A stretch of 64,000 nt of DNA from Deltaproteobacteria bacterium (lineage in GTDB: Bacteria; Desulfobacterota; Binatia; HRBIN30; CADEER01). This document shows positions 57,250-64,000 of this stretch, piece by piece (within the stretch, counting starts at the first letter, position 1; each line of letters opens with the position of its first letter). Where the stretch lies: assembly GCA_029262455.1 (NCBI GenBank), contig JAJCZJ010000122.1, positions 25,866 through 89,865 of the forward strand, in the 5' to 3' direction. The notes beneath the pieces were generated by a model. It saw only the letters and a list, made by a program, of their open reading frames with translations, was not told the DNA's origin and did not search any database. The translations under genes were made by a program, and so were the position numbers.

Positions 57250-58029
57250 CTAGAAGATCGCGCTATTGACTCGGTGGGCGCCGAGTTTCAACCGACGCCT
57301 GGGTCCATCCGGAGCAGCGCCAGCACGGCGAGTAGGCGCCGGTTTGGTCCGGATCCGCGGGCGTACTCTCTCTGACAAGTGCTCGGCCCGGATCAATCCA
57401 TCCCGAGAACGTTCGCAGGCGGCAACCAATTCGTCGCGCAGTTCGCGAACATTCCCGGGCCAGTCATACCGCCAAAGGTATAGCAGGGCGTCTTCGGCGA
57501 TCATTGCTTGCGGGGCACCACTCGCATCGCGCCACTCATCGAGAAAATGCCGCGATAGTTCGACTACATCGCTGCGGCGAGTTCGCAACGGCGGCAGATA
57601 AAGACTGAGCGCACCGACGCGACTCACCAATTCGACCGGACCTTGCCGATCTACCGGCGGCAACGACGCCGACAAGATGACGCGCGCGGTTGGCGCAGCG
57701 TCCAATAGCAACTCGGAAACGTCGCGTGCGTCGTCTCCATCGAGTCGATCGCAGCCGCGCAACATCAATGTGCCGCCAGCGGTACGGCCGCAGATCTCGC
57801 TCAGTGGATCGAGCGCAGCCCCGCGAGCGGAGTCACAGAATTCGTAAACCGAAAACTGCGACCCCGCCCGCGGCCCCCTGGCGTGCAGAAAGCGAGCAAG
57901 GTGCTCGCGTCCTGTACCTTGTTCCCCTTCGATGAACACCGAGTGGGATGTAAACGCCAAACGCTCGGCCAATGTCGCCACCTTGCGCACCAAAGAATCC
58001 TGCCCGACCAAGGCTATTTCCCGTGCCAT
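57250..58029 (-). CDS. Degenerate sigma-54-interaction (AAA+) domain protein
   Basis: 259 residues, resembling the AAA+ domain of NtrC-type activators but broken in key places. Walker A is GEQGTGREHLARF, with Arg instead of the catalytic Lys. The GAFTGA loop is absent; only about 50 residues separate Walker A from the Walker B region, which reads GGTLMLRGCDRL instead of GGTLFLDEI. The distal half (LPPLRTRRSDVVELSRHFL, YDWPGNVRELRDEL) is preserved. No receiver domain and no Fis-type HTH. It is unlikely to open promoters by itself and may modulate another activator. Divergent from a histidine kinase with a sigma-54 promoter. Confidence 0.8.
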   Translation of the reverse strand: MAREIALVGQDSLVRKVATLAERLAFTSHSVFIEGEQGTGREHLARFLHARGPRAGSQFSVYEFCDSARGAALDPLSEICGRTAGGTLMLRGCDRLDGDDARDVSELLLDAAPTARVILSASLPPVDRQGPVELVSRVGALSLYLPPLRTRRSDVVELSRHFLDEWRDASGAPQAMIAEDALLYLWRYDWPGNVRELRDELVAACERSRDGLIRAEHLSERVRPRIRTKPAPTRRAGAAPDGPRRRLKLGAHRVNSAIF

Positions 58030-58145
58030 GAAATCCCCCCGGATTTGTTTGTCGATTCACCATCTGCCCATTCTGCAACGCGAATCGCGTGCCAACTCGA
58101 TGGCGCCCAACGAGATCAACGAGAGACCTCCCACCGCAGCCCCCC

Positions 58146-58163
58146 ACTCGCATTCGTGCGAGT
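58146..58163 (+). promoter_or_regulatory. Inverted repeat at enhancer distance from the kinase promoter
   Basis: ACTCGCA (58146-58152), 4 nt, TGCGAGT (58157-58163), perfect 7-bp arms, about 180 bp upstream of the -24 box. Candidate enhancer site, inferred. Confidence 0.4.
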
Positions 58164-58336
58164 CGCGATCGCAAGACCGCAAGGAGTGACCACATTGCAA
58201 CGGAGAGACAATATCCGCTCTAGACCTTAGGGATCATCAGGCTCTGCAAACATCCTGGGGCACCTCGGCACCGATTTGGCGGCCGCTACCGCCAGTCTCA
58301 ATGGCAATCGGGACGACCTGGGAGTAGCATGCCGTT

Positions 58337-58352
58337 TGGCACTCTTGTTGCT
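58337..58352 (+). promoter_or_regulatory. Sigma-54 (-24/-12) promoter
   Basis: TGGCAC (58337-58342), 5 nt, TTGCT (58348-58352). The GG and GC doublets are 10 nt apart, a full consensus match. It lies 55 bp before the kinase ATG. Confidence 0.75.
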
Positions 58353-58406
58353 TTGAAGAGAGGCACGTAACACCGCTTTTCCAAACCACGGCGCTCCTGA
58401 GAGACA

Positions 58407-60293
58407 ATGACGACAAACCGCATCTTTATACTTCTGCGCCTGACCCTGATCATCGCCACTGCGTATCTGCTGCTCGTCGAGAGCGAGTTCGCAATGCCAC
58501 AGAAGGGCGTGTTGATCCTCTTCGGCCTCGCACTCTTCTCGAATCTCGGGCTCAGTTATGTACCGTCGGCCACCAGCCGGACCCCACTCTTCGGTCTCGC
58601 CCTGGTCACGTTCGACACCACTTGGATCACCGCCGCGCTTCTCTACGGTGGTCACTTCAACGCCGAGTTCTTCTTTCTGTACTTCTTCGTCATTCTCTTG
58701 GCCGCGATCGGAGAGAACCTCGCGCTCATCGCCTTGGGAGCCTTGGTCGTATGCGTCGGCTACGTCTACTTGATGATCAGCTCGGGCGAGACGCCCAGCA
58801 TGTGGAACTCTCCGTCGTTGATTCGAATCCCATTTCTTTTCACTACAACAGCATTCTACGGATACTTGATCGAGCGCTCTCGGTCCGAGCGCAAACGGGC
58901 GGAGCGGCACGACACCGAGCGCGAGCGCGCCGAGTCGGCGTTGAGCAAGACCACGCAACAGCTCGAAGTCGAAGCTGCCGTCACAGCGGCCCTGGCCAAG
59001 GTTGGGCAAGACATGATCTCTTCGCTCGACACGCCGATCTTGCTCGAGCGAGTTTGCCAACTCACTGCCGAGCGCCTACAGAGCGACACTAGCACGACAC
59101 TTTTTCTGCAAGCGGATGAAGAGGTCTTCCAACCGGTAGCATCTTTTGGACTCGACGCGGAGGCACGCGAACTCGCACAAGTTCTCAAGGTTCCAAGCCA
59201 ACGCGTAACCGAGATTTTGGCGGGACACCCCTTTTCAGGAGTCGTCCAGGTCGGAGCCGAACAGCGCATCCTGCCGACGGAGTTCGACCAGCAGAGTTCG
59301 GGCGGGATGCAGATACTCATCCCGCTGCGCCGAGGCCAAGAGGTCATCGGGGTGCAGGTTGCCAACTGGAATGAACAGCGACCTCCCCTCACAGAGACCG
59401 AAGAACGCATCGGCAGCGGCATTGCACAGCTCGCATCAATGGCACTGGCCAACGCTCGGCTGGTCGAGGAACTCGAGAACGCCAACAAGCTCAAGTCCGA
59501 TTTCGTGGCGTCGATGTCGCACGAGCTAAGGACACCGCTGAACCTGATCATCGGATACACAGACCTCTTGCTCGATGGCACCTTTGGTCCGGTGAGACCC
59601 GACCAAGCCGACACCTTGCAGCGGGTCGACCGCAGCGCACGCGAGCTTCTCGATCTGATTGAGGCGACCTTGGATCTAAGCCGCCTAGAGGCAAAGAAGG
59701 TTCCACTCGACCTGGGTGACGCCGACGTTCGACAGCTTCTCACTGACCTCCGCCACGAGTTCGACGACACCCGGACACGGGAAACCGTCGACTTGATCTG
59801 GAACGTCCCTTCGCAGCCCACCAGTATTTGCACCGACGCCGTGAAACTGCGGATGATTCTCAAGAACCTCGTTGGCAACGCCTTGAAGTTCACCACCGAA
59901 GGGTCGATCACAACCACCGCTGAAGTGAGCGACGACCGGATTGTCTTTACCGTCCAGGACACGGGAATCGGGATCGCCCTTGAGTCACAAAAGGTAATCT
60001 TCGAACCATTCCGTCAAGCTGATCGCAAGATCTCAGGAGCCTACGGCGGTGTAGGCTTGGGCCTGTACATCGTGTCGCGCCTGGTCGAAAACATGAACGG
60101 CAGAATCACTCTCCAGAGCAAGCCTGGGGAAGGGTCCACCTTCCGCGTCAATATGCCGGTCGATTTGAAAAAGTCTTTGAGCGAGAATGTTTCGACGAGT
60201 GCGACACAAGCGACCGCGAACCCTACGGAGCTTCTCCTCGACAGCATCGCGGAAGACCCGGAAGAGATCGAGCATCACCTCGGCGTCGCCTGA
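58407..60293 (+). CDS. Membrane sensor histidine kinase with GAF domain
   Basis: 628 residues. Six N-terminal TM helices (residues about 7-160; no large periplasmic loop), a coiled linker with ERAESALSKTTQQLEVEA, then a GAF domain (about 190-345), HisKA with the phospho-acceptor His372 in SMSHELRTPLN, and HATPase with NLVGNALKFT (N box), VQDTGIGIA (G1) and YGGVGLGLYIVSRL (G2/G3). It is an orphan with no receiver gene beside it. The GAF domain may bind a small ligand; the TM bundle resembles 6-7TM sensor regions. Transcription from a sigma-54 promoter is likely. Confidence 0.94.
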   Translation: MTTNRIFILLRLTLIIATAYLLLVESEFAMPQKGVLILFGLALFSNLGLSYVPSATSRTPLFGLALVTFDTTWITAALLYGGHFNAEFFFLYFFVILLAAIGENLALIALGALVVCVGYVYLMISSGETPSMWNSPSLIRIPFLFTTTAFYGYLIERSRSERKRAERHDTERERAESALSKTTQQLEVEAAVTAALAKVGQDMISSLDTPILLERVCQLTAERLQSDTSTTLFLQADEEVFQPVASFGLDAEARELAQVLKVPSQRVTEILAGHPFSGVVQVGAEQRILPTEFDQQSSGGMQILIPLRRGQEVIGVQVANWNEQRPPLTETEERIGSGIAQLASMALANARLVEELENANKLKSDFVASMSHELRTPLNLIIGYTDLLLDGTFGPVRPDQADTLQRVDRSARELLDLIEATLDLSRLEAKKVPLDLGDADVRQLLTDLRHEFDDTRTRETVDLIWNVPSQPTSICTDAVKLRMILKNLVGNALKFTTEGSITTTAEVSDDRIVFTVQDTGIGIALESQKVIFEPFRQADRKISGAYGGVGLGLYIVSRLVENMNGRITLQSKPGEGSTFRVNMPVDLKKSLSENVSTSATQATANPTELLLDSIAEDPEEIEHHLGVA

Positions 60294-60324
60294 CCAAACC
60301 GGGGTGTGGCTGACCAAACCGGGG
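60290..60324. repeat. Direct repeat straddling the histidine kinase stop codon
   Basis: CTGACCAAACCGGGGT occurs twice (60291-60306 and 60310-60325), the first copy including the TGA stop of the kinase. It is a short slippage duplication at the 3' end. Confidence 0.7.
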
Positions 60325-60359
60325 TTGAGTTGACGGCGCCCGAACTCTAACCTCTGCGC

Positions 60360-60935
60360 GTGCTCCAGCTTCTCTACGATACACCGCCGGAGTGGGCGCC
60401 CGCGGCGTTGGCAGATTTCGACGCGTTCCTGCGCGATCACGCTGCCAACGAACGCAAAGCCTCGGCCGCAGCAATGCGTTTGGCGGTGCATCACCACGAC
60501 ATCCCGATTCTCGTCGACGCCATGGTCGAGGTCGCCCGCGAGGAACTCGAACACTTCGAGCAAGTCTACGAGGTCATACGCGAGCGCGGCGGCAGTCTCG
60601 GACAAGACTGTCCAGATCCATATATGACGGAGCTCTACGGTGCGATGCGCAAGGAGAACAAGACCACTTTTCTGCTCGATCGACTGATTGTGTTTTCGCT
60701 CATCGAGGCGCGTGGTTGTGAGCGCTTCGGACTGGTCGCCAAAGCTCTTGAGCCGGGGAAGCTCAAAGATTTCTACACCGAGCTAACCCGCGTCGAAGCT
60801 CGCCACCGGGCACTCTTCGTCCGCATCGCCCGGCAGATCTACGACGTCAAAGAAGTCGACGAGCGCATCAAGACCCTGACCAAGAGAGAGGCGGAGATTG
60901 TCAGCGCCCTGCCCCTGGGACCCTGCTTGCACTAG
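60360..60935 (+). CDS. miaE: tRNA-(ms2io6A)-hydroxylase MiaE
   Basis: 191 residues from a GTG. Ferritin-like diiron enzyme: ligands in RDHAANERKA, AREELEHFEQV, IEARGCERF and RVEARHRALF match the E-ExxH-E-E-ExxH set. It hydroxylates 2-methylthio-N6-isopentenyladenosine at position 37 of tRNAs in the cytoplasm. Length and order agree with MiaE of Pseudomonas and Salmonella. It stands 66 bp behind the kinase, and a small repeat lies between. Confidence 0.9.
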   Translation: MLQLLYDTPPEWAPAALADFDAFLRDHAANERKASAAAMRLAVHHHDIPILVDAMVEVAREELEHFEQVYEVIRERGGSLGQDCPDPYMTELYGAMRKENKTTFLLDRLIVFSLIEARGCERFGLVAKALEPGKLKDFYTELTRVEARHRALFVRIARQIYDVKEVDERIKTLTKREAEIVSALPLGPCLH

Positions 60936-60947
60936 AAGCGACTCGGG

Positions 60948-60966
60948 GCGCGGCTCGGCGGGAGCC
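60948..60966. repeat. Fragment of the GEAPAEPR-family repeat
   Basis: GCGCGGCTCGGCGGGAGCC, a partial arm between miaE and the membrane protein gene. It has no inverted partner here. Confidence 0.7.
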
Positions 60967-61009
60967 TTGAGAATAAAGCACCGCGCTTCTCAGTTCGTTC
61001 ATCGGTTCG

Positions 61010-61447
61010 CTACGGCCGCGGAACCGTGTTGCCGCCCTCGCGGGAGAGCACCAATCCCAGAATCAGTGTCGAGATTCCGACGAGCGGGGCCTGCCAGGGC
61101 GGCGACGCAGAAGTGACCGTCGCCACATGGTAGTTCGCAACAAGGGTAGGCACGTGCTCGACGACGCCGACCGCAGCCATCGCCCAGTAAGACCACGCAT
61201 GTCCTTGTCGATACGGAATCAGCAAAAGAATCCCGATGGCGAGCGCCGAGGCCAAGAAGCCGGCTCCCTCTGTCCTCATCATTCCCAAATACAGAGTCTG
61301 GTACGCAGGCTCCAAGTCGTTCCACGATGTCTGAACAACATCCGAGTGAAACGGCAGGAATTCGTTGCCCAGCACGAATACCAGCCCCGCGATGGTCATA
61401 TAAATGACATTGAGGCCAAAGCAGGCCACCGCTATGCGCTTTTTCAA
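61010..61447 (-). CDS. Small membrane protein, four TM helices
   Basis: About 145 residues from a TTG at 61447 with GGGGGAGG upstream; an ATG 66 nt further up is possible but would add an uncharged, atypical N-terminus. Four TM segments (FGLNVIYMTIAGLVFVLG; GFLASALAIGILLLIPYR; SYWAMAAVGVVEHVPTLV; LVGISTLILGLVLS) with short loops. No known family was recognised. It converges on nothing; a repeat fragment and gap lie upstream and downstream. Confidence 0.6.
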   Translation of the reverse strand: MKKRIAVACFGLNVIYMTIAGLVFVLGNEFLPFHSDVVQTSWNDLEPAYQTLYLGMMRTEGAGFLASALAIGILLLIPYRQGHAWSYWAMAAVGVVEHVPTLVANYHVATVTSASPPWQAPLVGISTLILGLVLSREGGNTVPRP

Positions 61448-61749
61448 ACCGTCAAACCTCCCCCTATCCGCGCCGTTCGCACGCAGACCATCATCCCTAC
61501 AGATTATTCGCATATGAACGGCCGACGAGCGGGAGCACCATTGGATCGATCGACCGTCTGTGCCTGCGACCTTGCTTGCGGGTTATCGCATGATAGCTTT
61601 GTTGCACGAAAGCCCGAATCTCGTCCGTCGTGCGCGGTAGAGCCAACCCGCAACGGACGGAGGCGAGCAGCGAGCAATGGGACGCCCCAAGTTTGAGCGA
61701 TGAGTAGCAACGACACCGACAAGCGCACGCGGCAGGACGTCTCTCCGCG
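61448..61749. other. 302-bp divergent gap
   Basis: No gene or clear promoter. GCACGA and TCGTGC (about 61598 and 61625) form a small inverted repeat. The ribosome site for the gene at 61750 is poor, so its start may be further downstream. Confidence 0.4.
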
Positions 61750-63342
61750 ATGACGATCGCCGCAGCGAATTGGGCAATTCGTCACGCCGTTGACTGGGTG
61801 TCGGCCGCGACCCCCGGGCTCGGTTCCATAGAGCGGCAAGAAGCTGAAATCAAAACAGAGCCGCTCCGACCGTCGATCTTGCCGAAGAATTACCTCGTCG
61901 AGTTCATCGCCGGAACCTTCGGCCCCGCCTCCAGCGGCAAGGGTTTGACCAGACATTTCGAGAGCGCAGAGCACGTCCGGAGGGTCGTCACTCGGACCAA
62001 TCTCGGAGTCATGACTGCCCAGGATCTCGAGGACAGCTCGCGGCGCAAGCTCGACGAGATCAACGCGACCCGCGCGGCCAAATTCAGGCACACGATGGAG
62101 TTCATCGCCGACTATGTGCTGGCTTCCACCAGGCACCGCAGCGACATGCCCGGCGTGATCCGGGAGATGTTCTACTTCGACGATTCACCACTGGCGCAGC
62201 AGATCGCCGTACGGATGGCGGAGACGCACTTCATCGAGCGTCTCGCCAAAGAAGGTGCGGGGATGCCTGACCGTGGTTACCTGGGTCTGGAAACGACGGC
62301 TGCCGCCAGCCGCTTCGTCAAGATCGAAGGTCGCTTCAGGTCGGAGCTTGCCTCCCTCATCCCCGAGTCCGAGACGGACAGCGATGGAATTCGAAAGACC
62401 ATCAGCGACGACAAGATGTTGAAGATCATCAACCGTGTCTTCGATGTCGTCGCTCCCAGAATGTTGCTCGTCGGTCACAGCCAAGGCGGACTGATTGCAC
62501 TTCGCGCAATGCAGCTGGGAATGCGGCACGTTCGGGTCAAGAGCTCTCGGCGCTTCCTTTACTCGCCGCGCAGCGGGCGCGTGCACCGTTACAGTCCGGT
62601 GGCTCTGGCGATCGGTCTCGGTACTCCATTCGACGGAATCGACACGACCCCAGCAGAGATCACCGGCGGCCAGACCGAGAGCTTGAATGAGGCACGTTTG
62701 CCTAACTGGGTAAGACTATTGATGCCCGGAGTCGGCCAGATGATTCACCGGAGCAAGTTTCTGAAGAAGCTTCGCGGAGCCTTCATTCCCTTCGACTGCC
62801 AGGCGATTTCGATTGCCAACCCAGACGATGGCTTCGTTTCGTCGAAGAATGCGCGGTTGCCGATCGGCGATTTCAAGAACATGCACAACCTCACCGTCAG
62901 ATCGACCGAGCGCTTTGACGTTGCCGAGATGGTTCCCGAGGCGTTTCGCGCGGTCATGGGATTGTGGCCGGCAAGCCGGCTGAGAGATGCGCTGAATGAG
63001 GACCCAGGATACGAAGGGCTGCGGCAACACTGCTCGTTCCTGGTCGACCTCGGCGCCAACTGGGACGTCGACAAAGGCAAGATCGTGCGAGAGATCTTTT
63101 CCGGCGCAAGCGGACAAGGCATCTTCGACGAGATGATGTTCGAGGTGAACTTCGACGGAGTTCGAGAGCAGTTGATGGCCAATCTGCTCTACAAGCTGCG
63201 CGCCGGCGCCCTCGAGGATCGCCGCAAGCTCGACTGGATGGTGCCGCGACTGAAGCACATGATCGAGGAAGAGGAGCTTCCCTTTCTCAACAGTATCGAC
63301 AAACGCGCAGTCCTGGCGCTCAACTACCTCGAGCCGCAATAG
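61750..63342 (+). CDS. Uncharacterised alpha/beta-fold protein with GHSQGG elbow
   Basis: 530 residues, no signal peptide or TM segment. LLVGHSQGGLIALRAMQLG is a lipase-type nucleophile elbow, followed by VALAIGLGTPFDGID. The Asp (ANPDDGFVSSKN) and His (NMHNLTV) parts of a triad are plausible. The N-terminal 230 residues and C-terminal 130 residues are helical and match nothing I know. The TTG/ATG start has no good ribosome site. Forms a tight operon (5-bp gap) with a 124-residue gene; together they look like a conserved but undescribed pair. Confidence 0.7.
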   Translation: MTIAAANWAIRHAVDWVSAATPGLGSIERQEAEIKTEPLRPSILPKNYLVEFIAGTFGPASSGKGLTRHFESAEHVRRVVTRTNLGVMTAQDLEDSSRRKLDEINATRAAKFRHTMEFIADYVLASTRHRSDMPGVIREMFYFDDSPLAQQIAVRMAETHFIERLAKEGAGMPDRGYLGLETTAAASRFVKIEGRFRSELASLIPESETDSDGIRKTISDDKMLKIINRVFDVVAPRMLLVGHSQGGLIALRAMQLGMRHVRVKSSRRFLYSPRSGRVHRYSPVALAIGLGTPFDGIDTTPAEITGGQTESLNEARLPNWVRLLMPGVGQMIHRSKFLKKLRGAFIPFDCQAISIANPDDGFVSSKNARLPIGDFKNMHNLTVRSTERFDVAEMVPEAFRAVMGLWPASRLRDALNEDPGYEGLRQHCSFLVDLGANWDVDKGKIVREIFSGASGQGIFDEMMFEVNFDGVREQLMANLLYKLRAGALEDRRKLDWMVPRLKHMIEEEELPFLNSIDKRAVLALNYLEPQ

Positions 63343-63347
63343 CCCGG

Positions 63348-63722
63348 GTGCACGCGGCGATGCGCCGCAGTTGGGAGGAGATGGTGTCACGCAAGTTTCC
63401 AGAGTCCGACTGGAAGATCTTTCGTCGCCTGAGAGAGCTTGCCCTCGAGCGGTTCAGCGAAAGAGTGCTGATCGAAGTCCGGGACACAATGTCCGAACCC
63501 GGCAAGTCCGCTCACGATCGGTATCTTCAAGTCTACCGGCTGTTACAAGAACGGGATCACGAGATGGCAAGTGCGTTCAATGATTCACGCAGGTCAACAG
63601 CGATGATGCAACTTGCCGTGATCCATTCGCATCAGTTGCTCGAACCAGACGAAGTCTCCGAATTTACAGCCTCGACGCGAGAGACCCTCGAGTTTTTCGC
63701 AGCTGATCGGCTTGCGAAGTGA
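63348..63722 (+). CDS. Conserved small protein of unknown function
   Basis: 124 residues, all-helical. The start is a GTG 5 bp behind the hydrolase stop; an ATG at 63360 (MRRSWEEMVSRKF) is also possible. It has RRSWEEMVSRKFPESDW, LALERFSERVLIEVRDTM, SAHDRYLQVYRLLQERD and IHSHQLLEPDEVSEF. This pattern recurs in uncharacterised proteins of delta-type genomes but without known function. Co-translated with the upstream hydrolase, so probably a partner or regulator of it. Confidence 0.65.
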   Translation: MHAAMRRSWEEMVSRKFPESDWKIFRRLRELALERFSERVLIEVRDTMSEPGKSAHDRYLQVYRLLQERDHEMASAFNDSRRSTAMMQLAVIHSHQLLEPDEVSEFTASTRETLEFFAADRLAK

Positions 63723-63786
63723 ACCCGTGTAGCAACGAAGAGGCGCGCTCGGCTCATCGGGTAACATCTGACCTGCTGGGAAGGGG

Positions 63787-63875
63787 CGGGAGTCTGCCGA
63801 GCCGCAGCCCACGCCTGCTACCCGGCTCGGCAGGAGCCTCGCCCTCCAAAAAGAGTTCAGGAGCCTCGCCCTGAA
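63787..63875. repeat. Inverted repeat of the GEAPAEPR family plus extra stem
   Basis: CTGCCGAGCC (63794-63803) pairs with GGCTCGGCAG (63824-63833), followed by GAGCCTCGCCCTCCA. A second stem TTCAGG (63856-63861) and CCTGAA (63870-63875) encloses the family word AGCCTCGC. It separates the operon from the mobile-element leader. Confidence 0.85.
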
Positions 63876-63879
63876 AGCG

Positions 63880-64000
63880 CCGATTAAAATCGGCAAGGAG
63901 AAGCGGATGAAAGATCCGTACGATGAAGGAATAGCGAACCGCATCGGCCCCGAGTCATGCGTTGGCGACTGAGAGGTCGCAGCGAAGCGTTGACAGGGGG
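63880..64000 (+). mobile_element. 5' end of a probable group II intron/reverse-transcriptase element (truncated by window)
   Basis: GAAGCGTTGACAGGGG at the extreme end, together with the leader ORF, is the conserved start of RT-encoding elements in many bacteria. No RT coding sequence is inside the window. The left boundary is not defined. Confidence 0.45.
63907..63972 (+). CDS. 21-residue leader ORF of a reverse-transcriptase/group II intron-type element
   Basis: AAGGAG sits 6 nt before an ATG opening MKDPYDEGIANRIGPESC. Leaders of this MKDPYE.G.A...PESC type are found upstream of group II intron reverse-transcriptase genes. The frame stops at 63972, but another frame continues RGRSEALTG to the window edge, the expected next motif. 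The element is cut by the window end, so its type is inferred. Confidence 0.5.
   Translation: MKDPYDEGIANRIGPESCVGD

Larger units (their letters stand above)
58030..58406 (+). other. 377-bp divergent intergenic region with sigma-54 control sites
   Basis: No gene. It holds ACTCGCA-TTCG-TGCGAGT (58146-58163), the palindrome GCGATCGC (58165-58172) and a -24/-12 promoter (58337-58352). The ribosome site of the kinase is weak. Confidence 0.7.

Overview
The window is high-GC bacterial chromosome carrying about 51 protein genes, with no rRNA, tRNA or CRISPR array that I can see. It looks like a free-living, non-phototrophic deltaproteobacterium-like lineage in the broad sense (Myxococcota, Desulfobacterota or Binatota). 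The evidence is indirect: long secreted proteins with Pro-Thr repeat linkers, Myxococcus-type Cys-rich repeats, a bacterial glutaminyl-tRNA synthetase, wax ester synthase, MiaE, sigma-54 promoters and dense families of intergenic repeats. No rRNA or other phylogenetic marker was examined, so the lineage is an inference.

Layout. 1-1.7 kb: the 3' part of an alpha/beta hydrolase, a 180-bp MITE-like element, and a first vapBC pair. 1.9-8.5 kb: two very large secreted or surface proteins built from duplicated modules joined by PT repeats. 8.7-14.5 kb: housekeeping and conserved genes (glnS, enoyl-CoA hydratase, lipoprotein, FIST sensor protein, RNase HI). 14.6-21.3 kb: a sigma-54 promoter driving a secreted c-type cytochrome/beta-propeller protein with dockerin- and cohesin-like ends, then a lipoprotein amidohydrolase. 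21.3-24.7 kb: a repeat-bounded island with a second vapBC pair and a voltage-gated-type K+ channel. 24.7-29.4 kb: a divergent non-phosphorylative L-fucose catabolic cluster (dehydrogenase, lactonase, dehydratase, DapA-type aldolase, mutarotase). 29.4-35.5 kb: a broken gene remnant, a perfect hairpin, a lipase with its foldase, a secreted metalloprotease coupled to a small exported protein, and a VanZ-like protein. 35.6-44.2 kb: PlsB-type acyltransferase, a SWIM-SNF2 helicase, epoxide hydrolase, FMN-binding oxidase-like protein and a dienelactone hydrolase. 44.3-52.1 kb: DUF2959 lipoprotein, thioredoxin-like pair, DMT exporter, BCP peroxiredoxin, quinone oxidoreductase, acyl-CoA dehydrogenase and Zn alcohol dehydrogenase. 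52.5-63.7 kb: wax ester synthase, TraB protein, ankyrin lipoprotein, a degenerate sigma-54 AAA+ protein divergent from a sigma-54-promoted histidine kinase, MiaE, a membrane protein, and a two-gene operon of unknown function. The last 100 bp looks like the leader of a group II intron / reverse-transcriptase element cut by the window edge.

Three themes run across genes. First, the two vapBC loci share the same operator core (ATGGG-N2/3-CCCAT), so they may cross-regulate. Second, two textbook -24/-12 promoters have inverted repeats at enhancer distance. Third, at least two families of dispersed repeats fill the gaps between genes and bracket one vapBC module and a 3-kb island.
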